DNA of 64,000 bases from Streptomyces xanthochromogenes (GTDB lineage Bacteria > Actinomycetota > Actinomycetes > Streptomycetales > Streptomycetaceae): contig NZ_BMUZ01000005.1 in NCBI RefSeq assembly GCF_014650455.1, positions 248,001 to 312,000 of the forward strand, given 5' to 3'. The notes under the pieces are model-generated. The model was not told where the DNA came from and ran no database searches. It saw only the letters and a list, made by a program, of their open reading frames with translations. Below, in pieces: positions 55,229-61,683 of the stretch. Positions within the stretch are counted from its first letter, which is position 1. Every line of letters starts with the position of its first letter. The position numbers and the translations under genes were made by a program.

Positions 55229-56494
55229 TCAGCAGGGCGGCGCGAGCGGTCCCGTCGCCGGTCCCGTCCGGAGGCAGCCGACCGCCTCGGTCCGGAACCG
55301 GATGCTGAGGAGCCGGTCGGGCGAGCCGGCACCGGCCCTGGTGACGAGGCCCGTCGTGGCCGAGCCGGTCAGGGCGGAGGCGACCTGGGCGGGCCGCGCC
55401 TTGGGATGGCCGGCCAGGTAGAGCGCCGCGGCACCGGCCGCGTGCGGTGCCGCCATGGACGTACCCGAGTCGGAGAGGCTCGCGGTGTCACTGCTGTTCC
55501 CGGCCGAGGTGATGAACTCCCCGGGGGCGAACAGGTCCAGCGCCGCACCGTAGTTGGAGAGACTGTCCCGGGCGTCACGCTCGTTGGTGGAGCCCACCGT
55601 GAGGGCCTCGCGGACCCGGGCCGGGGAGTGCAGGGAGGCGTCCTCGCCGTCGTTGCCCGCCGCGACGGTGTACGTCACCCCGGAGGCGATGGACTTCCGC
55701 ACGGCCTGGTCGACCACCGCGTCCGCGCCGCCGCTGAGCGACATGTTGGCGACGGCCGGCTTGACCGCGTTCCGCGTCACCCAGTCGATGCCCGCGACGA
55801 TCTGTTCGGTGGTGCCGGACGCGGAGTCGTCGAGCACCCGTACCGCCACGACCTTCGCCTTCTTGGCGACGCCGTACCGGCTGCCCGCGACGATGGCGGC
55901 GACATGGGTGCCGTGGCCGTTCCCGTCCTGGGCGGTGTTGTCGCGATCGACGGCGTCGTAGCCGTTGACGGCTCGGCCGCCGAAGTCCTGGTGGGTGATG
56001 CGGACTCCGGTGTCGATGACGTACGCGGTCACACCGGCTCCGGCGCTGCCCGGGTAGGCATAGCTCCGGTTCAGCGGGAGCTTGGCCTGGTCGATGCGGT
56101 CCAGACCCCATGAAGGCGGCCGGGCCTGCGTACCGGCGATGTGGAAGGTGCGGTTGGCGGAGACCGACGCGACCGCGGGGTCCCCGGCGAGCCGCTCGGC
56201 CTGCGGCCCGGATGCCTGGACCGAGTAGCCGTTGACGGCGTGGCTGTAGGTGCGCCTGATGGTCGCCCCGTACCGGCCGGCCACCGCGCGGCCCGCGGCG
56301 GAGTCGGCACGGGCGGCCGAATCCTTGAGGGTGACGATGTAGCTGCCGGGAACGGAGTCGGCGGCACCGGCCTTCGCCACGCGGCTCTGCCCGACGGGGG
56401 CGGCCGGGGCCGCGGCCGCGGTGACGGACGGCAGGTTCAGGGTGAACATGCCGAGGGCGGTCAGGCCCACGGCGACACGTCGCGCCCATGGCAT
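55229..56494 (-). CDS. Secreted subtilisin-like (S8) serine protease
   Basis: A 421-residue secreted protease. The signal peptide (VAVGLTALGMFTLNLPSVTAAAAP) precedes an I9-type propeptide (SYIVTLKDSA to about residue 118). The catalytic triad is Asp161 (VIDTGV), His194 (GHGTHVA) and Ser346 (SGTSMAAPH), with the oxyanion Asn281. It has a short C-terminal tail containing a Cys pair. The gene is downstream of the ABC permease gene, 132 bases past its stop, so it may or may not belong to that unit. It resembles Streptomyces extracellular aqualysin-type proteases. Confidence 0.95.
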   Translation of the reverse strand: MPWARRVAVGLTALGMFTLNLPSVTAAAAPAAPVGQSRVAKAGAADSVPGSYIVTLKDSAARADSAAGRAVAGRYGATIRRTYSHAVNGYSVQASGPQAERLAGDPAVASVSANRTFHIAGTQARPPSWGLDRIDQAKLPLNRSYAYPGSAGAGVTAYVIDTGVRITHQDFGGRAVNGYDAVDRDNTAQDGNGHGTHVAAIVAGSRYGVAKKAKVVAVRVLDDSASGTTEQIVAGIDWVTRNAVKPAVANMSLSGGADAVVDQAVRKSIASGVTYTVAAGNDGEDASLHSPARVREALTVGSTNERDARDSLSNYGAALDLFAPGEFITSAGNSSDTASLSDSGTSMAAPHAAGAAALYLAGHPKARPAQVASALTGSATTGLVTRAGAGSPDRLLSIRFRTEAVGCLRTGPATGPLAPPC

Positions 56495-56626
56495 GACGGG
56501 GTACCTCCTGGATCAGGGAACGGAAAGAGGGCGGGAGCCGCGGAGGACGGGACGCTGGCGGCGGGGCGTCACAGGCGGGACGAGCGGGGACGAGTACCGT
56601 TCCCCGGGACGGTTATTGACGCTCCG

Positions 56627-57508
56627 TCAAGTGTCGGTGACGTCCCTGCGCCGGTACGCCCACAGCCCGACGGCCGCGACCGCCGCCGCATACAGGAAGA
56701 ACACTCCCGACGCGGCCGGCGTGGACAGATGGGAGCCGACCAGCGCCTGCGCGAAGGGCCGGTCGTCGGCCGCGTACGCCGAGACGTCGGTCAGCATGGC
56801 CCGGCCCGCCGCGAACGGCAGCCAGTCGCTCGCCCCGTCCAGACCCGGCAGACGCCCGAGCAGCATGCCTACGAGGCGCTCGCCGAGCAGCGGCCACAGG
56901 ACCAGGAACAGGACGGCGACGACCCGGCTGCGCAGGACCACGGCCAAGGCCGTGCAGAGCACCGACCAGCAGGCCATCCATCCGACGAACCTCAGCGCCG
57001 GCGCCACGACTTCACTCCAGGCGGGCTGAGCGGCGCCGGCCACCGCCAGGGACACCGCACAGGAGACCGACCCGAGGAGCGCGCTCGCGGCCGCCGTGCC
57101 GGCGCCGGTGAGGCAGCCGACCAGGCACTTGGCCGCGTAGGCGGTGCCGCGGCCGTTCACGGCCAGCCAGGTGGTCCGCGCGGCTCCCGACACCAGGTCG
57201 GTCGAGACCGGCCCGGTCGCCAGCACCAGGGAGAAGAAGCACAAGGTCGGCACCTGCGTCGCCAGCGGGGACCACGCGATCGCGTCGGCCACCGCCACGG
57301 AACCGACCGCGTGCCGGGTGTCGAGGTCGAGCAGGACCGTGACGCCCAGGAGCAGGCTCAGCGCCGCCACCACACCGAGCAGGATCCAGGTCGAGCGCAA
57401 CGCGCCCAGGTGGCGCGCTTCGTAGCGGCAGGCCCGGAAGAACGCCTCGACGGGCCCCACGGACGCCGGGGGCGTCAGCACGGGAGCGGTCATGGGATCG
57501 GCGGTCAT
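56627..57508 (-). CDS. ABC-2 type transporter permease
   Basis: A 293-residue permease with about six membrane helices (for example STWILLGVVAALSLLLGVTVLL and VVAVLFLVLWPLL), typical of ABC-2 exporters. The ATG at 57508 overlaps the ATPase stop as ATGA, so the two are coupled. The pattern FRACRYEARHLGALRSTWILLG at the start is common in permeases for self-protection or export of antibiotics and lipids. The substrate is not known; see the nearby secreted peptide. Confidence 0.88.
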   Translation of the reverse strand: MTADPMTAPVLTPPASVGPVEAFFRACRYEARHLGALRSTWILLGVVAALSLLLGVTVLLDLDTRHAVGSVAVADAIAWSPLATQVPTLCFFSLVLATGPVSTDLVSGAARTTWLAVNGRGTAYAAKCLVGCLTGAGTAAASALLGSVSCAVSLAVAGAAQPAWSEVVAPALRFVGWMACWSVLCTALAVVLRSRVVAVLFLVLWPLLGERLVGMLLGRLPGLDGASDWLPFAAGRAMLTDVSAYAADDRPFAQALVGSHLSTPAASGVFFLYAAAVAAVGLWAYRRRDVTDT

Positions 57509-58419
57509 GAGATCGTGAACTCCTCTTCGGCGATGCCCAGGTAGAAGTCCTCCAGCGAGGCCCGCTCCTCGTGCAGCCAGTACAGGGGCACCCCGGCCTG
57601 CAGCGCGAGCGTTCCGACGCGCACGCGGTCCAGTCCCGTGACGATCGCGCTCTGCTCGCCGGTCGGCGTCAGCCGACCGCCCCCATCGCCCAACGCTCTT
57701 GCCAACAGGGGCAGATCGGGCGCTTCGAGGGTCAGCGCACGCCGGGCGGCCGCACGCTCCATGACCTCCGCCATCGAGGCCTGTGCAACCACCCGTCCGC
57801 GGCTCAGCACCACCACCCGGTCGGCCAACTGCTGCATTTCGCCCAGGAGATGGCTGGACACCAGCACGGCACGGCCCAACGCCGCCTGCCCGCGAAGGAA
57901 CTCGCGCAGCCACCGCAGGGAATGGGGATCGAGTCCATTGGCGGGCTCGTCGAGGACGAGTACGGGCGGATCGCCCAGGAGCGCCTGCGCGATGCCCGCG
58001 CGCTGCGCCATGCCCAGCGACAGCTCGCCGAGGCGCAGCCGGGCGGCGCCGGTCAGCCCGACGGTCTCCAGGAGTTCGTCGACGCGCCCGTCCGGCACCG
58101 CCGACCCGGCGGCCACCATGCGCAGATGCGCCCGCAGCCGGTGCCGAGGATGCCCCGCGACGCCTCCGAGCACCGCCCCGACCACGGTTCCGGGGGCGCC
58201 ATGGGCGTACAGCGGGCGGCCGAGGAAGAGGGTGTGCCCCTCTCCCCGCACCAGACCCAGCATCACATGGATCGCCGTGGTCTTTCCCGCCCCGTTGGCG
58301 CCCACGAAACCGGTCACCTCACCTGCCCGCAGGTCGAGCGAGACACCGTCCAGGATGCGTTTGGAGCCAAAGGACCGGCCGAGGCCACGGGCCTCCACCA
58401 GCGGGTCGCCCTTCTTCAC
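57505..58419 (-). CDS. ABC transporter ATP-binding protein (ABC-2 exporter type)
   Basis: A 304-residue ATPase. Walker A is GANGAGKTT (40-48), signature is LSLGMAQR near 135, Walker B is VLVLDEP, and the switch His is in VSSHLLGEM. The C-terminus (about 240-304) is a DUF-like extension ending FYLGIAEEEFTIS, common in CcmA/BcrA/LanF-type ATPases. GTG 58419 may be overlapped by a 26-codon upstream frame. A repeat-like leader lies 96-190 bases upstream. It pairs with the ATGA-coupled permease. Confidence 0.94.
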   Translation of the reverse strand: MKKGDPLVEARGLGRSFGSKRILDGVSLDLRAGEVTGFVGANGAGKTTAIHVMLGLVRGEGHTLFLGRPLYAHGAPGTVVGAVLGGVAGHPRHRLRAHLRMVAAGSAVPDGRVDELLETVGLTGAARLRLGELSLGMAQRAGIAQALLGDPPVLVLDEPANGLDPHSLRWLREFLRGQAALGRAVLVSSHLLGEMQQLADRVVVLSRGRVVAQASMAEVMERAAARRALTLEAPDLPLLARALGDGGGRLTPTGEQSAIVTGLDRVRVGTLALQAGVPLYWLHEERASLEDFYLGIAEEEFTIS

Positions 58420-58496
58420 TGCGTGTTTCCTTCACCTGGCCGGGCGGGGCCGGCCGACGAGCCGAGAGGGTCCGGAAGGCAGCCGTACGTGGGCAT
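58416..58496 (-). CDS. Possible 26-residue leader peptide overlapping the ABC ATPase start
   Basis: An ATG at 58496 opens 26 codons ending in TGA that overlaps the ATPase GTG as GTGA. The arrangement would couple translation to it. There is no strong ribosome site (AAGGG lies 18 bases upstream, too far) and the predicted peptide (begins MPTYGCLPDPLGSSAGP) is not like any I know, so this may be chance. Confidence 0.25.
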   Translation of the reverse strand: MPTYGCLPDPLGSSAGPARPGEGNTQ

Positions 58497-58514
58497 CCGG
58501 ATTCGGGTAGGGTT

Positions 58515-58609
58515 CCCTTGTGTTATCGCAAGGGGGAGGAAGTCTTCACGGGCGGCCTGAACAGGCGTGGAAACCGAAAGTCCGCCCGCGGACTTCTTCC
58601 CCCGATTAC
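58515..58609 (-). promoter_or_regulatory. 95-nt structured leader repeat, copy 1 (ABC genes)
   Basis: Same 95-nt element as at 59459-59553 with roughly four of five positions identical. On the minus strand it ends CTTCCTCCCCCTTG, and its ends can pair (GGGGGA..GAAG with CTTC.TCCCCC). An inner hairpin AAGTCCG/CGGACTT and the CCTGTTCAGG core are kept. It precedes the ABC genes, so it likely is a cis-acting RNA or a repeated DNA operator. Confidence 0.6.
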
Positions 58610-58666
58610 GTCATTCGCATTGCACGGCACAATGGGAGTGCCGTACGAATTCCGCACCTTGTTCGG

Positions 58667-58945
58667 CTATTGCCGCATAAGGGCGATCAACTGCCAGGCC
58701 AGTACGGCGTGGACAAGAACGCACATGCCCCATTGCGCGGGCCGGCGCGTTCTGTGGCGGAGCACCGCCGCCCACTCGACCGCCACCAGGACGACGGACA
58801 GCGCCCAGAGCACCCAGGAAATGACATTCCACGTGGTGGATGTCCGTTCCGTCAGAATGCCGATGGCCGCCAGCGGTGCCAGCGCCACCAGGGGTAGGGC
58901 CCAGGTGCCTCGCGCGGCGTTGCGGGGAGTCTTGACGTCGTTCAT
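58667..58945 (-). CDS. Small three-helix membrane protein
   Basis: A 92-residue protein with three hydrophobic helices (TWALPLVALAPLAAIGIL, VISWVLWALSVVLVAVEWAAVL and GMCVLVHAVLAWQLIALM) and basic ends. I know no named family. Small multi-helix proteins beside bacteriocin-like genes are often immunity proteins. Here it lies after the secreted-peptide gene and before the ABC genes on the same strand. GGAG precedes ATG 58945. A strong terminator lies between it and the upstream peptide gene. The immunity role is inference only. Confidence 0.75.
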   Translation of the reverse strand: MNDVKTPRNAARGTWALPLVALAPLAAIGILTERTSTTWNVISWVLWALSVVLVAVEWAAVLRHRTRRPAQWGMCVLVHAVLAWQLIALMRQ

Positions 58946-58974
58946 CCAGGACGCTCCGTCTCTGCTTGTGCGTC

Positions 58975-59018
58975 GGGGTGCCGGCCGGGTCCGTCGGGAC
59001 GGACCCGGCCGGCACCCC
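58975..59018 (-). terminator. Very strong terminator after the secreted-peptide gene
   Basis: Perfect 21-base arms (58975-58995 and 58998-59018) contain GTGCCGGCCGGGTCCGTC and its complement, just nine bases past the stop of the minus-strand peptide gene. Confidence 0.92.
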
Positions 59019-59026
59019 GGCGGTCA

Positions 59027-59449
59027 TCAGTGCAGGGCGTTGTAGATGTCGAGGATCGTCAGGCCCGGGCTGACGGCCGCGAGCGGGGCCTTCACCCACC
59101 AGGACAGGCCGTCGTACCACTTCTTGAAGTCGCTGTACTTGCCGCCGATGGCCTTGGCGAAGCCGCCGACCTTGCTGAAGGCCGCCTTGATGGCGGTCCA
59201 CTTGCTGGCGGCCGTGAAGTCGCCGCTCGCGATCTGCTTCATCTCGGTCTGCTCGGCCGGCGAGAGGTGGGCCGCCAGCGGGCTCGCCAGCAGGGCGCTC
59301 GCGGCCTGCTGCGCCTCAGCCTGCTGGGTGACGGCGACCGCCCGGGGCGCGGCCGGGGCTTCGGAGGCCTGGGCCAGGCCGGCGGCCCCGCCGAGGGTGA
59401 CGGCGGCGATGGCGGACACAGCGGCCATCCGCAGAGAGTTGCGGTTCAT
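59027..59449 (-). CDS. Secreted small protein with cationic Trp-rich C-terminus (bacteriocin-like candidate)
   Basis: A 140-residue precursor. A Sec signal (MAAVSAIAAVTLGGAAGLAQA) precedes an Ala/Gln-rich linker (about 30-60). The last ~65 residues are basic, Gly-containing and aromatic (KAAFSKVGGFAKAIGG, FKKWYDGLSWWVKAPLA, TILDIYNALH), as seen in some small secreted Streptomyces proteins and membrane-active peptides. There are no cysteines. The ATG at 59449 has AAGGG nine bases upstream, inside a hairpin. The 3-TM gene, the ABC genes and a secreted protease follow on the same strand. A bacteriocin or toxin role is plausible but unproven. Confidence 0.8.
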   Translation of the reverse strand: MNRNSLRMAAVSAIAAVTLGGAAGLAQASEAPAAPRAVAVTQQAEAQQAASALLASPLAAHLSPAEQTEMKQIASGDFTAASKWTAIKAAFSKVGGFAKAIGGKYSDFKKWYDGLSWWVKAPLAAVSPGLTILDIYNALH

Positions 59450-59458
59450 TCGATTCTT

Positions 59459-59553
59459 CCCTTGCGTCGTCGCAAGGGGGAGGAAGCCCCGACGGGCAAC
59501 CTGAACAGGCGTGGAAACCGAAAGGTCCCCCCGGACTTCTTTCCCCCGATTAC
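59459..59553 (-). promoter_or_regulatory. 95-nt structured leader repeat, copy 2 (secreted-peptide gene)
   Basis: On the minus strand it forms P1 by pairing GGGGGA..GAAG with CTTC.TCCCCC. Its 3' end CCCTTGCG-ACGA-CGCAAGGG (59478-59459) is a perfect 8-bp hairpin whose right arm contains the AAGGG ribosome site of the peptide gene. The CCCCC of P1 overlaps the left arm, so P1 and the site-blocking hairpin compete. This is riboswitch-like or attenuator-like. Confidence 0.65.
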
Positions 59554-59648
59554 TTGGCGGTCGTTTCCCCGTGGTCAGGAGGTGCACGACGTGCCGGCGC
59601 CCGGCCTTTCGGTTCCGGACACGCCTGAACGTAACACGGGAAACGATC
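59508..59648. repeat. Interleaved inverted repeats A-B-A'-B'
   Basis: A (59508-59525, GGCGTGGAAACCGAAAGG) is complementary to A' (59605-59625) with a small insertion, and B (59559-59573, GGTCGTTTCCCCGTG) to B' (59635-59648). A is part of leader copy 2. The order allows a pseudoknot or two alternative long hairpins. Confidence 0.6.
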
Positions 59649-59807
59649 ACTTGGCCATCGATCCCAGCCACGCAATTGGCAACCCTCGGGCACCCTCTGG
59701 GGTTTAGCGCCGGTAATGCGCCGGTCAAGCCCGGGCATCGTGACTCAATCCACAAGCGCGCGCCATCAACTGACGGCTCGTCATGCCGACATGCCGCTCG
59801 CTCGGTC

Positions 59808-60230
59808 TCAGCCGAGGAGTGCGTACACCGTGGAGGCCCGGGCGGCGGGCTCCTCCGCGCCCTCGGCGGTGAGGGTGATCTCGGCGAAGGCCATCCGGCG
59901 GCCGAGCTTGGTGACGCGGGCGTCGACGAGTACGTCCGCGCCGCTCAACGGGCGCTGAAAGGTGGTCGACTGCTGCACGGTCGTCATCGGCCCGTACGCC
60001 CCGCGGGCGCAGGCCACCGCGATGACGGTGGCGGTGTCGGCCGCGGCCATCAGCGCCTGACCGCTGATGCCCCCGCCGTCCCGCGCGAGCCGCCCGGACC
60101 AGGGCAGCCGCAGCACGGCGTGCCGCTCGCCCGTCTCCTCGACGGCCAGCCCGAGGTCGAGCACCCAGGGTGCGAAGTTGTCCGCGAGGACCTTCTCTGC
60201 TTCTGCAAGGGTCAGCGCCATGGGGACCAT
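59808..60230 (-). CDS. Hotdog-fold thioesterase (PaaI-like)
   Basis: A protein of about 140 residues (start 60230, or 60221). Family features are ETGERHAVLRLPWSGRLARDGGGISGQALMAAADTATVIAVA and TTVQQSTTFQRPLSGADVLVDARVTKLGRRMAFAEITLT, typical of acyl-CoA thioesterases. It should hydrolyse an acyl-CoA. The start is unclear because no candidate has a good ribosome site. The gene stands alone on its strand and is divergent from the rhomboid-like gene. Confidence 0.85.
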   Translation of the reverse strand: MVPMALTLAEAEKVLADNFAPWVLDLGLAVEETGERHAVLRLPWSGRLARDGGGISGQALMAAADTATVIAVACARGAYGPMTTVQQSTTFQRPLSGADVLVDARVTKLGRRMAFAEITLTAEGAEEPAARASTVYALLG

Positions 60231-60316
60231 GGTGTCGGGGCCCGGGACAAATGTCAGCGCCGTCTCCCCACGGACCGCCCTGCCGGAGCCCACGCCCGCC
60301 CCGTCATGCTGGGGGC

Positions 60317-61018
60317 ATGACCCTCCACACGGTGATCCTCTACGGCTGCGCGGCGGCCGTCGTGCTGCCCGGCGTACGGATCGTCCAGGCCGAGGCGGAC
60401 GGCCGCCGCGTGAGCCCGGCCGCGTTGCTGCGCGTTCTGTGGCGGCGGCCGGTGCCGTGGACCGCGGCCGCCATGGTCGCCGTGATGACCGCGATGGCCG
60501 TCGTGCAGACGGCGGCCCCCTCCGTCGTGGACCACCTCCAGCGCGAGCCCGGCGCCCCCTGGTGGCGGGCGGTGACGGCCCTGCTCGTGCAGACGTCCGG
60601 CTGGGTCCAACTCGCTTTCAACCTGGCTGCGTTGATCGCCATCGCCCCGGTTGCCCAGCGCGTGCTCGGCCCGGTCCGGATGCCGCTGGTGTTCCTGGCG
60701 AGCGGGGTCGCCGCGCAGGCGGTGAGCATGGCCGGCTGGAGCCCCACGGGCGGCGGCGACTCGGTGGCCGTGTGCGGCCTGATCGGTGCCCTCTCGATCT
60801 CCCACGCCCGACACCCCGGCCCCGGCCCGACCCGCCTCCTCCTGATCCCGGCAGCGGGCCTGGTCCTGTGCGTACTGGGCAACAACCACGGCGTGGGGGT
60901 TCTGGCGGGGTTCGTGCTGGGGGCGGTACTTGCCGCCTGTGGCCGACCCGGCTATCGCCCCCTGCCGCCGCCGAAGACGTCTGTCGACGCCAACGCTCCT
61001 GTCCAAAGGCCTACTTGA
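60317..61018 (+). CDS. Rhomboid-family intramembrane protease-like protein
   Basis: A 233-residue protein with about six or seven membrane helices. The rhomboid-type PWWRAVTALLVQTSGWVQLAFNLAALIAI loop is present. The active Ser would be Ser149 in GGDSVAVCGLIGAL. The usual GxSG is GDSV, so Gly after Ser is replaced by Val. A His is kept at 191 (NNHGVGVLAGF). It could be an intramembrane protease or a pseudoprotease. GGGGGC precedes ATG 60317. It ends 21 bases from a convergent lipoprotein gene. Confidence 0.75.
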   Translation: MTLHTVILYGCAAAVVLPGVRIVQAEADGRRVSPAALLRVLWRRPVPWTAAAMVAVMTAMAVVQTAAPSVVDHLQREPGAPWWRAVTALLVQTSGWVQLAFNLAALIAIAPVAQRVLGPVRMPLVFLASGVAAQAVSMAGWSPTGGGDSVAVCGLIGALSISHARHPGPGPTRLLLIPAAGLVLCVLGNNHGVGVLAGFVLGAVLAACGRPGYRPLPPPKTSVDANAPVQRPT

Positions 61019-61038
61019 CGCCCCCGCCCCTCCCTGGC

Positions 61039-61578
61039 TCAAAACCTCTCGATCTGCTTCCCGTCCGGGATCTGGTAGCAACCGGACACGACCATCAAGC
61101 CCAGCGAGGGCGGGTTGTCCTTGGCATGGGCGCCGAGCTTGACGCTGACCTTCTTCTCGTCGTTGTCGGCCGTCAGACTGAGGTTCTTGTTCATACTCGT
61201 GTCCCGGCCGTACTCCACGACCTTCCAACCGTGCTGGGGCAGCTCCTGCTTCAAACGTTCCAGCACGCCTTCGAGCTCGGCGGTGGAGGTGGAAGCCGGG
61301 GTGAGGTCCCAGGGATGGAAGATGGAGAAGTACTTGTCGCGGTCCTTGCCGCCGCATTCCTTCACCCCGGGCTGGGTATTGGCCGTCCTTCCCTTGATGC
61401 CGATCAAGTCGTAGAGCTCGCTGGACACCTTCTCCATGGCATCGGCGGCGTCGCGGGAGGTACTGACGCCCGCGGAGGGGATCTCGTGGGAGTCGCGGGA
61501 GTCGCTCATGCTGCATCCAGTAAGGGTCGTGAGAACAAGGGACACGAGGAGCGCGGGGGCGCCCGACTTCATCTTCAC
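61039..61578 (-). CDS. Secreted lipoprotein of unknown function
   Basis: A 179-residue lipoprotein. Signal KMKSGAPALLVSLVLTTLTGC has a lipobox LTGC. The mature part has RTANTQPGVKECGG and DKYFSIFHPWDLTPAS, then a mixed region with VSVKLGAHAKDNPPSLGLMVVSGCYQIPDG, and Cys residues suggesting a disulfide. The start GTG 61578 (or 61581) follows GAGG. It is the third gene of the minus-strand group with the DUF1023 hydrolase, 105 bases after that gene's stop. Paired lipoproteins of this kind are common beside DUF1023 genes in Streptomyces. Confidence 0.8.
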   Translation of the reverse strand: MKMKSGAPALLVSLVLTTLTGCSMSDSRDSHEIPSAGVSTSRDAADAMEKVSSELYDLIGIKGRTANTQPGVKECGGKDRDKYFSIFHPWDLTPASTSTAELEGVLERLKQELPQHGWKVVEYGRDTSMNKNLSLTADNDEKKVSVKLGAHAKDNPPSLGLMVVSGCYQIPDGKQIERF

Positions 61579-61683
61579 CACGGGAGCCTCAATCGGTCGG
61601 GCCGGGAGGGGCCCCGGACGATTCTGTGACGTCGTCGTGCGGCCCGTTGCTACACCGGCCTGCCGCGCCACCCATGGGCAACG

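Larger units (their letters stand above)
59450..59807. other. 358-base gene-free region with leader and inverted repeats
   Basis: This is the promoter and leader region of the peptide gene. It holds leader copy 2 (59459-59553) and two interleaved inverted-repeat pairs (59508-59525 with 59605-59625, 59559-59573 with 59635-59648). A possible TGACG-N3-CGTCA site is at 59770-59784. I see no credible gene. Confidence 0.7.

Noticed and set aside
56616-56630. TTGACG-CTC-CGTCAA, another TGACG-like palindrome
   Set aside because: It overlaps the stop codon of the ABC permease and lacks the outer TC/GA bases, so I did not count it as a regulon site. It could still be a weak site for the protease gene.
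59769-59785. ACTGACGGCTCGTCATG near the thioesterase
   Set aside because: It lies downstream of the thioesterase and 320 bases from the peptide gene, and only the core matches, so it is probably chance.
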